From Agrostemma githago (taxonomy: Eukaryota > Streptophyta > Magnoliopsida > Caryophyllales > Caryophyllaceae): DNA of 64,000 nt. Every line of letters starts with the position of its first letter. Position 1 is the first letter of the stretch. Of this stretch, positions 1-10,370 are shown piece by piece. The notes beneath the pieces were generated by a model. The model was not told the DNA's origin. It saw only the letters and a list, made by a program, of their open reading frames with translations, and searched no databases. Both the position numbers and the translations under genes were made by a program. The stretch lies in NCBI GenBank assembly GCA_958450325.1, contig OY288256.1:47572953-47636952 (forward strand). Direction: 5' to 3'.

Positions 1-291
1 ACACTCTTAGGGTGTGATCTCCCAACTCATAATGCCAAGCTTGACTCTAGACCACTATACCTACCGGATGGTCATAAGAGTCGTTGCTATGTTGGTTTGA
101 AAAACCCGGAAGATCACGAGAACCTCGAGCATAATAAAGATGATCGCTTCTTACCTCCGACTTGGAAGCTCTTGAAAGTAGCTAGGCTCGGCCATGTGAG
201 CCTTCATGAGGATGTTGCTAGAGCATTTGACTTGCTTCTCCGAGCTCTTGATAGCTATGGAGGCGTAGATGGTGAGAGTACCAAGTTGTAA
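1..291 (+). pseudogene. 3' end of gag-like ORF of Athila-derived element E0
   Basis: The frame is open from base 1 to the stop at 289-291, so the window starts inside the gene. The protein end (PPTWKLLKVARLGHVS, then EDVARAFDLLLRALD) closely matches the C-terminus of the ORF in element B (to 52388). The family ORF is Tyr/Gln-rich at the N-terminus, then has a short coiled coil and an acidic tail; no zinc knuckle, protease or RT is visible. By position (between primer site and 3' noncoding region) it takes the place of gag, but I do not recognise a named domain. Typed as a pseudogene because only the end is present and sister copies carry stops. Confidence 0.6.
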
Positions 292-641
292 ATACCTTTT
301 TCCTTTTCTTTTGTACTTGTATTTGTATTTGTGTGATAGGATAGTTGGTTTTTTTTTTCCTTTTCGTTGAATTTAATCGGATATAGGCGGAATCTGGGCT
401 ACGTGACTTGATTACACCTAGTCCTCCCCTCCCATTTTCTTTTATTTTCTTCTTTTGTTTCTTCCCCCATCCATATCTTTTCTTGTCTCGGACCTTGGTG
501 ACTTGATTACACCTCGGCCGGACACATTCTACCCTTTCTTCACTTTCATTTTTGTTTTTTAGCTTTATTTTCCCTTTTTCTCTTCTTTTTTTAGTGTCTT
601 CCACACACTACCGATCGAGCATGAGGACATTGCTCGGTTTT

Positions 642-655
642 AAGTGTGGGGGAGC
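642..655 (+). other. Internal (second) polypurine tract
   Basis: AAGTGTGGGGGAGC follows GAGGACATTGCTCGGTT and is nearly identical to the polypurine tract that abuts the LTR at 2377-2390. The same pair exists in every related copy (9267, 13267, 46392, 53624; minus strand 28136-28149). It could prime internal plus-strand synthesis, as central polypurine tracts do in some retroelements; that role is inference. Confidence 0.5.
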
Positions 656-1498
656 GATATCCTAGTCTAGTTTAGTTTTATTTTCGTAGTTTTTTCGAAA
701 AAATCTTATAAATTCGTAAAAATTTGAAGAATTTCATAAAAAACCCAAAAAAAAAAATTCTTTTGTGTCTTTTTCTTTTGAGTCTTTGTGTCGTATATTT
801 GTTGTGTTGTGTGTGTTTTGCTCCCACGATTTTCCTTGTAGGTTGCGTGATCGTCGATAAGCTTCGGGAAGCTCAAGTCATCCGGTATCCCTTCATTTCT
901 TTCTCCTTTTCCCTTTTTGTGGTGTTTGGAGGATGTTTTGTGATGGTGTGTGCTCGGGTGGAGCTTTTTGAAATTCGTGGTTGATTGGTGGCTTGTTTGG
1001 ATGTTTCAGGGTGGTGTTTGTTTGGTTGTTTTGTTTTGTTTTGTTGTGTTTGTCTCATTTTCTTTCGTTATTGTTGCGTCCTTGTTTTGTCTTGTCTAAG
1101 TTTGTGTCTTGTGTAATAAAAGGTTTTCGAAAACACGGTTTTGAGGTTAGTGCGCAAGTGTTTACTTTCCCTTTCTTGTAATATGAGTCGATTCTTGGAC
1201 TTTAGTCTAGTAGAATGACTTTAAATCAATAATTTCGTTGGTCTTTTACCTTGAGTCCACCTAGTCTACAAGGGATTTACTACGGGATTTGCATTTTGAC
1301 CATTTTGACCACCCACGGAGTGAAAAGGCCTTGGTTGCCGAGTCCCGTCTCTTAGGTGACCTTGTTCGAAATTGTTGGATTAGTCCAAGTTTCCCCCTTT
1401 TTCCCTACCTTCTACCCATTTCTCACAAATAAGTTGCAATTTGTTGAAGTTTCTTACTTGGTTGTGATTGAATGTCTATGATACAAAATTTGGCCAAA

Positions 1499-1680
1499 AA
1501 AGCAAACAAAGTCAAAAAGAGAAAGAAAAAGAAAAAGAAAGAAAGAAAAGAAAGAAGAAAAAGAAAAGGCACAACAAATCAAAAACAAAGTACAAAAGAA
1601 GAAAAAGAAATGGCATAGTAACTCAAAAGCAAAATACAAAAGAAAAAAATGCCAAGGAAAATCATATCACAAAAAAATTC
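1499..1680 (+). repeat. Purine-rich A/G tract
   Basis: A strand-asymmetric run of AAAGAAAG, GAAAAAG and GCCAAAAAG-like units that can be read open in some frames as Lys/Arg-rich nonsense. It is kept at the same place in all sister copies (10155-10320, 14160-14340, 47275-47450, 54490-54680) and as a T-rich tract in M (27163-27310). It lies directly before the 71-bp hairpin block. Confidence 0.6.
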
Positions 1681-1704
1681 TCACCACTCAAAAATAAGCC
1701 TTTT

Positions 1705-1775
1705 CCCGACTGTTATCGTGAAGAGCCTACCAAAGGACTGAGTCCCTAGGAAGGATGATAGCGGTAATAGTCGGT
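1705..1775 (+). ncRNA. Conserved 71-bp hairpin block in 3' noncoding RNA
   Basis: Outer arms CCGACTGTTATCG and CGGTAATAGTCGG enclose an inner CCTA..TAGG and GGAC-TGA-GTCC helix. The block is 71 bp in all five copies of this family. Arm differences here are mostly tolerated as G-U pairs. It would be part of the element's RNA; function unknown. Confidence 0.5.
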
Positions 1776-2376
1776 CTTCCCTCATTTTGCAACCATTATC
1801 CACCTTTTTACTTGGACTACTTAGGCTATTTTTGAGCATGGGACGACCCTCTTGGCTTGTCGCAAAAGGGGGCGGGGTTTCACTTTACCTACAGTGTCGA
1901 CTAACCCCGTGGTTCATCCTTTTTCCATCCCGCCTATCGTCCCGTAGTACGTTCTTAGAAGGTTAGGAGGACCTAGGTAAGTTATCAACGTTTTTATTGC
2001 TTTGTTGTCATACTATTAGGATTTTGTCCATTTCGGTTTGTATTATTAGCTTGGGAACGTTATCACTTGCCTTGAGTCCTTAACCGGTGCTTCTTTTACC
2101 GCTTTGTTGAGGGAAGCGGTATTTGTTTCTTCTTGGGTGCAACCGATTGTTTGTTTGTTTGCTTGTTTGTTTGTTTGTTTGTTTGTGTGTTTTCGTGTTC
2201 GGTTTTATCCACAGTTTTGTTGCAAGACCTCACTTGTCTTGCGGAGAGCACTTTTCCTCTAAGTGTTCTCGCGTGAGTTGAAAGGGCGTAGGGTGCTCTA
2301 ATACCCGCTCGGTTAGTAGTCTATTTTTGTTTAGGTTTTTATTTAGTTCGTGCTTACTCGACGGCGAGTAAGGGTT

Positions 2377-2390
2377 AAGTGTGGGGGAGT
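2377..2390 (+). other. 3' polypurine tract of E0
   Basis: AAGTGTGGGGGAGT lies directly before the LTR start TGATAAGTGT. This is the expected plus-strand primer of an LTR retrotransposon. Confidence 0.85.
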
Positions 2391-2685
2391 TGATAAGTGT
2401 GTTTTGTAGTGCTTATTACTTGTGTTTGGTCCCGGTTTCTCTTGTGGAATTGCTCTTTGGAGCGTTTTAGAGGCCACTTACGCTCCTTCTAGTTGGTTTT
2501 AGGTTCCTAAGGCCAATCTTGGAAAAATGGAACGATTCCGACTCGTTTCCAACACATTTGGAGCCAACGAAGAGAAGCGACGATCACTCGGTAGCTTAGA
2601 CTCGTTCCCGAGCCCTTGGGACCCAATCCCGAGCACCGAGAATCGATAAGAAGCCTAAAAGACCCATCTCTGTCGGGATTACATC

Positions 2686-2925
2686 CATCACGACCGAGAC
2701 AAAGAGGGAAAGCAAACATGAGCTTCTGGAGCTCCATCCCGACCGAGAAGAAGAGCTTCCCGATCGGGATCAAGCCTTTCCGACCGGGATCAGTCTCTTC
2801 CCGACCGGGAAGAGCATAACACCGCCCGGTGTTATGCATAATCCCGGTCGGGACCAGATCCTTCCCGGTCGGGACCATCCCATCTCGGTCAGGATCATCA
2901 CCTTCCCAGCCGGGAAGGGCCCAGC
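2686..2925 (+). promoter_or_regulatory. Palindrome array upstream of TATA in E0 LTR
   Basis: Many copies of a 10-14 bp dyad of the type TCCCGACCGGGA / TCCCGGTCGGGA, unevenly spaced. The array ends about 45 bp before the TATA box at 2970. Seen directly; a role as protein-binding sites or an enhancer is inferred from position. Confidence 0.65.
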
Positions 2926-2969
2926 GAAGCCCGTCTTCATTTCTTTCTTCTCCCTTAGTCTTGTAACCC

Positions 2970-2978
2970 TATATATAC
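2970..2978 (+). promoter_or_regulatory. TATA box of E0 LTR
   Basis: TATATATAC in the context TGTAACCCTATATATACCC, conserved in all eight LTRs of the family. Marks the likely U3/R promoter. Confidence 0.7.
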
Positions 2979-3953
2979 CCCCCTCTTGTATTGTTTAAGA
3001 ATCTTTTACATTACCCACTAAACCCTAGACTAGTTTAGGTTAGATTAGCTTATATTAGTGTAGATTAGTCCTTAATCTAGTTAGTTACTCTTGTATTATT
3101 GGAATTCTTGAAGATTTCTATCAAGATTGACAACCTTGGTGGATTTATTTTGGGTTTTCTCTATATATGCAAGTTCTCATCTTTTCCATTCATCCTTTAG
3201 TTTGGTATACTCTTTTTCGTCCCTTTTCTCTTAATCATTATTGTTATTCAAGTTTTCATCTTTATATCTTGTTTGCTGTTTATACTTGTTCTCCATTATG
3301 AATGTTTTGATTCTTGTTTTGGTTTCTCTTGTTTGTGTTAGTTTTAGTTTGATTATGTTTGAGTAGTTATCCCCTAGGGTTAGTAGGGGGATTGGGTGTG
3401 ATTAGGGATGATTAGGGTGAGATGAGTGGTACTAGTTGTTGTTTTTGTTGATTCCCATTTGCCTTGCACTCCACATGTTTGATGAAATGCTTGTGAGACT
3501 TGAGATGATCATTCCCTGTTTTTCTTGCTTGTTCTCTTGCATGTTCTTGTGTGGTTGATAGGTTTGGTTCTCCCATTAGTAGCGAGAACGTGGTGAGGAG
3601 ACCCCTAGGCCGTTTAAGTAGCGAGAGCCCGATCGGAACCTAGGTTACGAAAGCATGCTAGTAACCCCGTTTTCCCCTTTTGGTCTCTTTGGCATCCATG
3701 AACCCGACCTAGCCCTTGTTTCCTTCTTGTTGATTTATTTGCTTCCATTTGTCATTAGTTACTTGTTTAGGTTAGTCTTTAGTCTACCTTAGCCATCACC
3801 TAGTTTAGTTTGCCTTGAACCTAGTCTTAGACCGTAGCACACCTTAGTCTGACACCTCGTCCCTGTGGATTCGACCCGACTTGCCCTATCTACCCAGTTA
3901 GAAATAGTTGGTTTTACTTGTTTGGTAGGATTGACGGCAAAATCCTCCCATCA

Positions 3954-5788
3954 CCTCGACAATCGCTCAATCTTCTTTTAAAATTTACTTTAAACGCTTA
4001 AAAACTCGACTTTAGGCCAATTATCGATAACAACTGACTAAAACACAAGGGCTACAACAAACGGCCCACTTAGCTTCACTCTAAAGAAGAAATCGGAAAC
4101 AATGACCCTAGGCTTAGCCCAATATCAAATAATAATAAACCTGCAACGAACGGACCCCCATCAAATCCAAACTTCCCTAACATGACCCAAATACGAAGCC
4201 TGCCTAATAGGCCTAAAAGCAGCTATATCTCTAGGAGTTAAAAACCTTAGGGTACACAGAGATTTATCCCTAGTAGTCAACCAAGCCACGGGTACCTGGA
4301 AGGTCTATAGCGAAAGCCTAACCCCATACCAAACCAAAGTGGAAACAATATCCCGGGAATTTACTGAAATCGACTTCATACACATACCCCGCGAAGAAAA
4401 CCTATTCGCGGACGCATTGTCTAAGCTAGCCTCCCTAGTAAATATACCCGAAGACCTTTTCTCTATGCCCATTTGCGTAGAGAGAAGCGAAGAACCGGCC
4501 TACGTCCATAGCCTCGAAACCGACAATACCCCCGAAGAACCTTGGTACTAAGCAATCCTAGACTTTAAAACCCACGGGTCATACCCGCCCAACACTAACA
4601 CCAAGAACAAAAGAGCCCTACGAATATAAGCCACTAACTATGTCCTAAATCAAGGACTACTATACAAACGAACCCCACAAGGAGTCCTCCTTAGCTGCAT
4701 AAAAAAAACCAATCCGAGAGAGCCATGGAAGAGGTACATTATGAAGAGTGCGGACCACACATGAGTGCACACCTACTAGCCGAAAAATAATGAGACTGGG
4801 CTATTACTGGATTACCTTAGATGCAGACTGTCGACGTCATGTCCGACACTGCCATAATTGCCAAATATTTGCCAATGTCCAACACCTACCTCCTTATCCT
4901 CTACACACCATAGCCACACCCTGGCCTTTCTCTACTTGGGGAATAGACATCATAGGAAAAATACACCCACCAGGACCCGGGGAACACAGTTTTATACTGG
5001 TGGCCGTCGATTACTTCATCAAATGGGTAGAAGCCGCCTCTTACACGATATTAACTTCAAAACAAGTAGTGAAGTTCTTACAAAATAACATCATCTGCCA
5101 CTACGACATACCTCACGAGATCATCAGTGACCAGAAGGCTCAAATCAGGGCCGACACCTAGAAACTCCTCGACAAATACAAAATCCAAAGACAGAAATCA
5201 TCACCCTATAGATCACAAACAAACGGGGCCGTAGAAGCAGCCAACAAAACCATAACCACGATTCTTAAGAAAATGATAGACAATTATCGGGATTGGCCAA
5301 ACAAGATCCCCTTCGCTTTATGGGGATACCGAACATCCTATATAACACCCACTGGAGCCACACCATATTAACTAACCTACGGTTCTGAAGCCGTGCAACC
5401 CATAGAGCTAGAAATACCAACACTAAGGATATTAGCCGAGAGCAGAATTCTCGAAGAAGAATGGAACCAAAAGCGATATGACGAGCTAATACTCCTGGAC
5501 GAGCGTAGGATACATGCCCTATCCAACGTAGAAGCCTACCAGCAACGCATTCAACGAGCCTTTAACAAATGAGTGAAATCCCGAAACATACACGAGGGAG
5601 ATTTAGTGATCAAATCCATTCGAGCACCCCTTCCCGTCGACCATAGAGGGAAATTCAAACCAAATTGGGCGGGCCCCTACCTCGTTAAGAAAATACTCTC
5701 TTGGGGCGCCGTGATCCTCACCGACCAAGACGGCCAAGAGTTCTCAACCCCGACCAACATGGACTAACTCAAACGATACTACCCATAG
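3954..5788 (+). pseudogene. Tat-lineage pol fragment (second RNase H + integrase), T1
   Basis: From about 4170 the + strand encodes the end of the archaeal-type second RNase H of Tat elements (YEACLIGLKAA, LRVHRDLSLVVNQ, then IPREENLFADALSKLASL). The integrase follows: the zinc finger part around CRRHVRHCHNCQIFANVQ, the catalytic core with STWGIDIIGK, VAVDYFIKWVEA and NGAVEAANKTI, and the C-terminal part with HEGDLVIKSIRAP and GPYLVKKILSWGAV. Stops at about 4549, 5159 and 5765 and other breaks disable it. Protease and RT are missing because the E0 LTR abuts the left end. A copy of this region lies at 39676-41411. Dead, but clearly assignable. Confidence 0.85.
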
Positions 5789-6105
5789 ACACCCTAGCAA
5801 CCACATCCTGGCCTCCGACTTAGGGGGAAGCAAAAAAACGACCAAACAAAACGACAATAATAATAAAAAAATCAAGTTCGCATCGATAATTGGCATAAAC
5901 GAGTCTAAAGAAAAATCACTCACATCTTTACAAGAATTACAAACATGGTTTATTCCATCTAAAAGCGGATACGTAGGCAACCCTTCTTCGGGTACAACCA
6001 AATAATCAACCAAACAAGGAAAAAATCGATTAATCGATTCATGTATAAACTGGGACTACCTCCACGTCTTGGCCAATGAGTGATATTAAAATGACGAAGC
6101 ACAGA

Positions 6106-6950
6106 CGACGAGCCGAGGACGGGGTGAAAACCCGAAAGGGCGTCCCGGGCGAAATGAAGAAATGAGTTGCGAGCCGTCGTTAAAAAAAAAAGGGTTTTTC
6201 TATGGGATACCCCTCAACTATCGGCTTTTCCAAGTGGTACCCCCGCCTTTTTCAAATTACATAGTGTACCCCTAAACTTTGAAAATTACTCTGTATAGTA
6301 ACCAAAATTTTGATTTTCCGACGAAAATTTCTCAATTGATGATGTAAATAGTGATTATTCCCTAATTGACTTTCATCAACCATGATATATTTCTTCAATT
6401 TGCATCCTTTACTTGAAAAACTTCATTCCACCACACTACGACATAGGGGTGATGAAGGAATTGAGGTTGACGGATTTAAAAGAGGTAGAGAGGTCGACGT
6501 TGACCAACAACAGAGGTGCGTTGTGGTGAACATTTAGTGGCTTGGTGAATGGTGAAGAAAGAGAGGTAGTTTGAAGCATTAAATTGGATTGATTAATATG
6601 TTAATTATTCATTTACAAAAAAAGATTGTAATATACTTATCACTTTGGTTATGATATGGACTGATAAGTAAAGTTTAGGGGTACACCTTGTAATTCGAAA
6701 AAGGCGGGGGTACCACTTGGAAAAGTCAATAGTTGAGGGGTACTCCATAGAAAAAACCCAAAAAAAAAATGTGACGAGCCGAGGACGGGGTGAAAACCCG
6801 AAAGGGCGCCCCAGGCAAAATGAAGAAACGAGTTGCGAGCCGTAAAAAAAAGAGAGAAAACAAAAAAAAAACAAAAAAGGTGAGCCGAGGACGGAGGGAA
6901 AACCCGAAAGGGCGCTCCGGGTAAAATGAAGAATAATCGAGTTGCGAGCT
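6106..6950 (+). repeat. Three-unit tandem repeat in T1 3' region
   Basis: Units of about 72 bp at 6106-6179, 6772-6843 and 6880-6950. Each starts GAGCCGAGGACGG, has AAACCCGAAAGGGCG in the middle and ends GAGTTGCGAGC. Units are separated by A-rich spacers; the first gap holds the MITE. Amplified repeats in the 3' untranslated region are a known trait of the Retand family from Silene latifolia. Confidence 0.75.
6192..6759. mobile_element. Foldback MITE inside the tandem repeat
   Basis: A 568-bp element with long terminal inverted repeats of about 90 bp: left GGGTTTTTCTATGGGATACC, right ending GGGGTACTCCATAGAAAAAACCC. It has no coding capacity. It sits in an A-run (about 10 A on each side), so a 9-10 bp target duplication is possible but cannot be proved. 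Long arms with a 9-bp duplication would suggest a Mutator-type MITE; that class call is tentative. Confidence 0.75.
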
Positions 6951-7192
6951 ACCAAAAAAATAATATTAATAACGATGTGCTTCTCATTAATAACAAAATT
7001 GGTTAAATCGAGCCTTTGTCGAGGCATTTACATCAACCACTTGAAATTCGGACACCCCGGAAAACAGCAACGTGTCAAAACTCCACAAAAAACTAGTACT
7101 AATACGCCACATATTATCAACTAATAACACATAATACAAGATGGCTGGGCTCTACTGGTCCAACTTTTCCTTCCCCTTGCCACTCGGGTGTG

Positions 7193-7197
7193 CCTGC
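7193..7197 (+). repeat. Target site duplication of element C (left)
   Basis: CCTGC directly before LTR start TGATAAG at 7198; the same CCTGC follows the last LTR at 16687-16691. It shows that 7198-16686 entered as, or evolved within, a single insertion. Confidence 0.85.
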
Positions 7198-8366
7198 TGA
7201 TAAGTGTAGTTTGTAGTGCCTATTTTGTTGTGTTTTGGTCCCATTTTCCTTGTGGAATCACTCCTTGGGAGCGGTTTATGGGCTACTCATGCTACCTCTA
7301 GTTCGTTTCAGGTTCCCGAGACCATTCATTAAGAGTTGGAGCGATTCCGACTCGATACATACACTTTTTGGAGCCAACAAAGCGAAGGAACGATCACTCG
7401 ATGCCTTGGATTCGATCCCGAGACCTTGGGACCCATTCCCGAGCCCCTTAGGCTCGATCCTGAGTCCCGAGAATCGATGGGAAGCCCATGAGAAGCAAGG
7501 AGGGACCAAAAAGATCATAATGGAGGCCTACGAGGTCCTTCCCGGGCGGGATAATGCCTCCCGACCGGGAAGGAGTGTGCAATTGCGATAGCTACTGGTT
7601 TGGGTCCTTCCCGACCGGGAAGGTGGCTTCCCGGCCGGGACCACCTCTTCCCGACAGGGACCACCACCTTCCCGGCCGGGAAGGCCCAGCTGCAACCCGC
7701 GTCAACTTGTTTCATCTCCTTACTCATTGTAACCCTATATATACCCTTCCTCTTGTATTCTTATGATATGTTAGACACTTCCCATTAAACCCTAGCATAG
7801 TTTAGCTTAGATTAGCATAGATTAGTGTAGATTAGTCGTTAATTAGTCGTTAATCTTAGTTTAGCTCTTGTATTAAGGAGATTCTTCAAGATTCAACCAA
7901 GATTGACAACCTTGGGAGATTGATTTGGGTTTTCTTCCATATATGCAAGATTTCTTCTTTTCATCTTCTCTAGTTTGGTATAATCTCTCTTTTCCCTTCC
8001 CTTAATCTTGTCTTATCATTAAAGTTTCATTCTTTGTTCATTGTTCATGGTTTTGTTCATTGTTCATCTTTGTTAGTTTTCCATTATGTTTGTATGTTTT
8101 GATTCTTATGTTAGTTTCTCTTGATTAGTGTTAGTTTTCCCTTAGATATGTTTGAGTAGAATCTTGCTAGGGTTAGTAGGGTGATTTGGGTGTTTAATGG
8201 GTGATTAAGTGTTTGTTGGAGATGTTGGTGGAAGATTTGGGTTTCCTCTTGGTTAGATGCATGGAACATGTTTGATGAAATGCTTGAATGACATGTAGAT
8301 GCATATGCTTGTTTTTCTTGCCTTTTCTCTTGTGGGTGATTGTTTGCTCGTGGGTTTGGTTCCCTC
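7198..8366 (+). repeat. LTR1 of C, 3'-truncated
   Basis: Matches LTR3 (15045 to about 16200) closely, through GGGTTTGGTTCCCTCA, then switches abruptly to the internal palindrome-array region. The LTR end, primer site and ORF are deleted. Confidence 0.8.
7540..7743 (+). promoter_or_regulatory. Palindrome array + TATA in LTR1
   Basis: Dyads such as TTCCCGACCGGGAAGG and TTCCCGGCCGGGA run from about 7540 to 7682; TATATATA starts at 7736, about 53 bp later. Same design in LTR3. Confidence 0.65.
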
Positions 8367-8393
8367 ATCACTTTGCTCGGGGCTTCTGGAGTG

Positions 8394-8556
8394 TCATCCC
8401 GACCGGGAAGGGATCTTCCCGACCGAGAAGGGATCTTCCCGACCGGGACGGGTGTGTCATCCCGACCGGAACCAACCATCCCGACCGGGATGGACCCCTG
8501 CTCCCTCATTTTGCCTCTTCTTCGACATTTGAGCCCACCCAACCACTTTATACCCC
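8394..8556 (+). promoter_or_regulatory. Internal palindrome array + TATA-like box (C)
   Basis: About five dyads (ATCCCGACCGGGA type) from 8394 to 8490, then TTTATACCCCC at 8548, about 57 bp later. The spacing matches that in the LTRs, which suggests a second, internal promoter. Confidence 0.55.
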
Positions 8557-10370
8557 CTCCCAACCTCCCTACCTATCCTTGAACATATCACATGACCCTA
8601 CACTTCATATACGCATCCTCACCTCATCTTATCTTCACTACATACCGAGCTTCCCGTCAAATCCTGCCTCCTTCTACCAATGCAAGCTTAGTACTTCAAC
8701 CATGCGGGCCTATCAAGATTGAAGAGGAATAGCAATGACGAAGACAAGCAAAGTGCCTTTATTGATCATTGAGACGATGGAGCGAGTGAGTTGCTATCCG
8801 ATGGGTACGGCAACTATCCTTTCTTTTTCGTCTTTTATCGCTTGTCTTCCTTTGTTTGTCCCCTTTCCCTTTTACACTTTAGTGTCATGGTGGCCTTCGA
8901 GGCCTTGGTAGTTATTGCTCCCGACTTTCGATGATGTGACTACGTCGAGAGTCATTTCAAAATCCAAATTTACAAGTTTTCACCCTTTTTTGTAGGATTT
9001 TGTCGGATTTAGGCGGAATCCGGGCTAGGTGACTTGATTACACCTAGTCCTCCCCTCCTATTTCCTTTTATTTCCTTCTTTTTATTTCTTCTCCCATCCA
9101 TATCTTTTCTTGTCTCGGCCCATGGTGACTTGACTACACCCCGGCCGGACACATTCTACCCTTTCTTCACTTTTCTTTTAGATTTTTAGCTTTATTTTCG
9201 TAGTTTCTTTTCTTTTCTTTTGTGTCTCCACACACTACGATCGAGCATGAGGACATTGCTCGGTTTAAGTGTGGGGTAGCGATATTCTAGTATAGTCTAG
9301 TCTTATTTTCGTAGTTTATCGAAAAATCTTTAAAAAACCCTAAAAATTTGAAAAATTTCACAAAAATCAAAAAGATTTTCTTTTGTGTCTTTTCCTTTTG
9401 TGTCGTTTTGTCGTATTTTTGTTTTGTTGTGCGTGTTTTGCCTCCCTTTTTCCTTATAGGTTGCCTAATCACCGTTAGCTTTGGAGAGCTCTCAAGACAT
9501 CCGGTAACATCTCTTCACCCCTTTTCCCTCTTTGTTCCTTGTGGAGTTTGGAGGAGTTGTGTGAAGTTGTGTGCTCGGGTGAAGCTTTGTGCATATTTGT
9601 GGTTGATTTGGTGATTTGTTTGGAAGTTCTGGGTGGTGTTTGTTTTGTTTATGTGTTTGTTTTATCTTGTATTGTTTTGTTGCCTTTTGTCTCTTTTTCT
9701 TTTGTTTTCGTCGTGTCTTTGTTTTGTGTGTGTAGTTGTGTCTTGTGTGTAAATCGGCTTTCGAAAACCCGGTTTAGAGGCTAGTGTGCAAGCGTTTACT
9801 TTCCCTTTCTAGTAGTGTAGATCGAGTCTTGGACTTTAGTCTAGTAGAATGACCCTAAATCAATGATTTCGTTGGTCCTTTACCTTGAGTCCACCTAGCT
9901 TACTAGGGATTTACTACGGGATTTTCACTTTTGACCATTATGACCACCCACGGTGTGAAAAGGCCTTGGTTGCCGAGTCCCGTCCCTTAGGTGACTATGT
10001 TTGAAATTGTTTGATTAGTCCAAGTTCTCCACCTTTTTGTGGGTTTGAAGGGAAAGCGCGCTCCCGACTCTCCCATTCCCCTACCTTCCACACATATCCA
10101 CCAAATAAATTTGCAAATTGTTGTAGTCTCCCTTTCTTAGTTGCAAAGAAATGCCTATCGCTCAAACCAAGCCAAAAGGGCAAAGAAAAGAGAATGAAAG
10201 AAAGAAAAGATTGAAGAAAAAGAAAAGGCACAAAAAGCCAAAAAGAAAATAGAAAAGAAGAAAAAGAAATGGCATGGCAACAAACAAAGCAAAAATGCAA
10301 AAGAAAGAAAAATGCCAAGAGAAAACCCGTCCCACAAAAAGAGTCCCCGCATCTCAAAAATAAGGCTTTT

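Larger units (their letters stand above)
292..2376 (+). other. 3' noncoding region of E0 (Athila-type)
   Basis: About 2.1 kb without a credible gene. It aligns by eye with 8600-11014, 12606-15030, 45700-48133, 52900-55345 and, reverse-complemented, 26491-28779. Landmarks in order: a GGTGACTTGATTACACC-type motif twice (401-420, 497-514), a polypurine tract (642-655), pyrimidine/G-T-rich stretches, a purine-only-like tract (1499-1680), a 71-bp hairpin block (1705-1775), a TTTG run (about 2150-2200) and the 3' polypurine tract. Short ORFs here come from T/G-rich composition and are not conserved between copies. Confidence 0.75.
2391..3953 (+). repeat. LTR of E0 (Athila-derived family)
   Basis: Begins TGATAAGTGTG and ends CTCCCATCA, the same termini as the seven other LTRs of this family in the window (about 1.6 kb each). 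It contains a palindrome array (2686-2925), a TATA box, the repeated TAGATTAG stretch after CCCTAGACTAG, AGCGAGAGCCCG repeats and the CCCTGTGGATTCGACCCGACTT block near its end. A polypurine tract precedes it and no primer site follows it, so this is the 3' LTR. Its right edge abuts Tat sequence of T1; the left partner and duplication lie outside the window. Confidence 0.85.
5789..7151 (+). other. 3' untranslated region of Tat element T1
   Basis: No gene. Contains the lineage-typical GCGGATACGTAGGCAACCC (about 5966-5985; compare 41603 in T2), then a 3-unit tandem repeat that encloses a MITE, and ends at the stop codon of antisense gene b (7152-7154). A 3' region placed between pol and an antisense ORF fits the Retand/Tat design. 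Confidence 0.65.

Noticed and set aside
724..1181. Small Cys/Val/Phe-rich frames in the 3' noncoding regions (also 9348-9784, 13562-13783, 46721-46915, 53929-54161)
   Set aside because: Equivalent positions in sister copies differ in frame and length because of indels in TTTTGTGT-rich DNA. No sign of protein-level conservation.
1468..1749. Lys/Arg-rich basic proteins (also 14114-14368 and minus-strand Phe/Leu-rich counterparts)
   Set aside because: Read-through of the A/G tract on one strand and of its T/C complement on the other.
2686..2925. CRISPR-like array of short palindromic repeats
   Set aside because: Units are 10-16 bp, spacing is irregular and spacers are not unique inserts; the host is a plant. 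They are promoter-associated dyads.
8288..8722. Frames with repeated PTG..RPGR or PSRPGR peptides here and at 2507-2878, 7515-7766, 11345-11590, 45347-45696 and 52636-53079
   Set aside because: The palindromic CCCGACCGGGA array is open in several frames on both strands and gives similar peptides in each. The DNA motif is conserved, not a reading frame.
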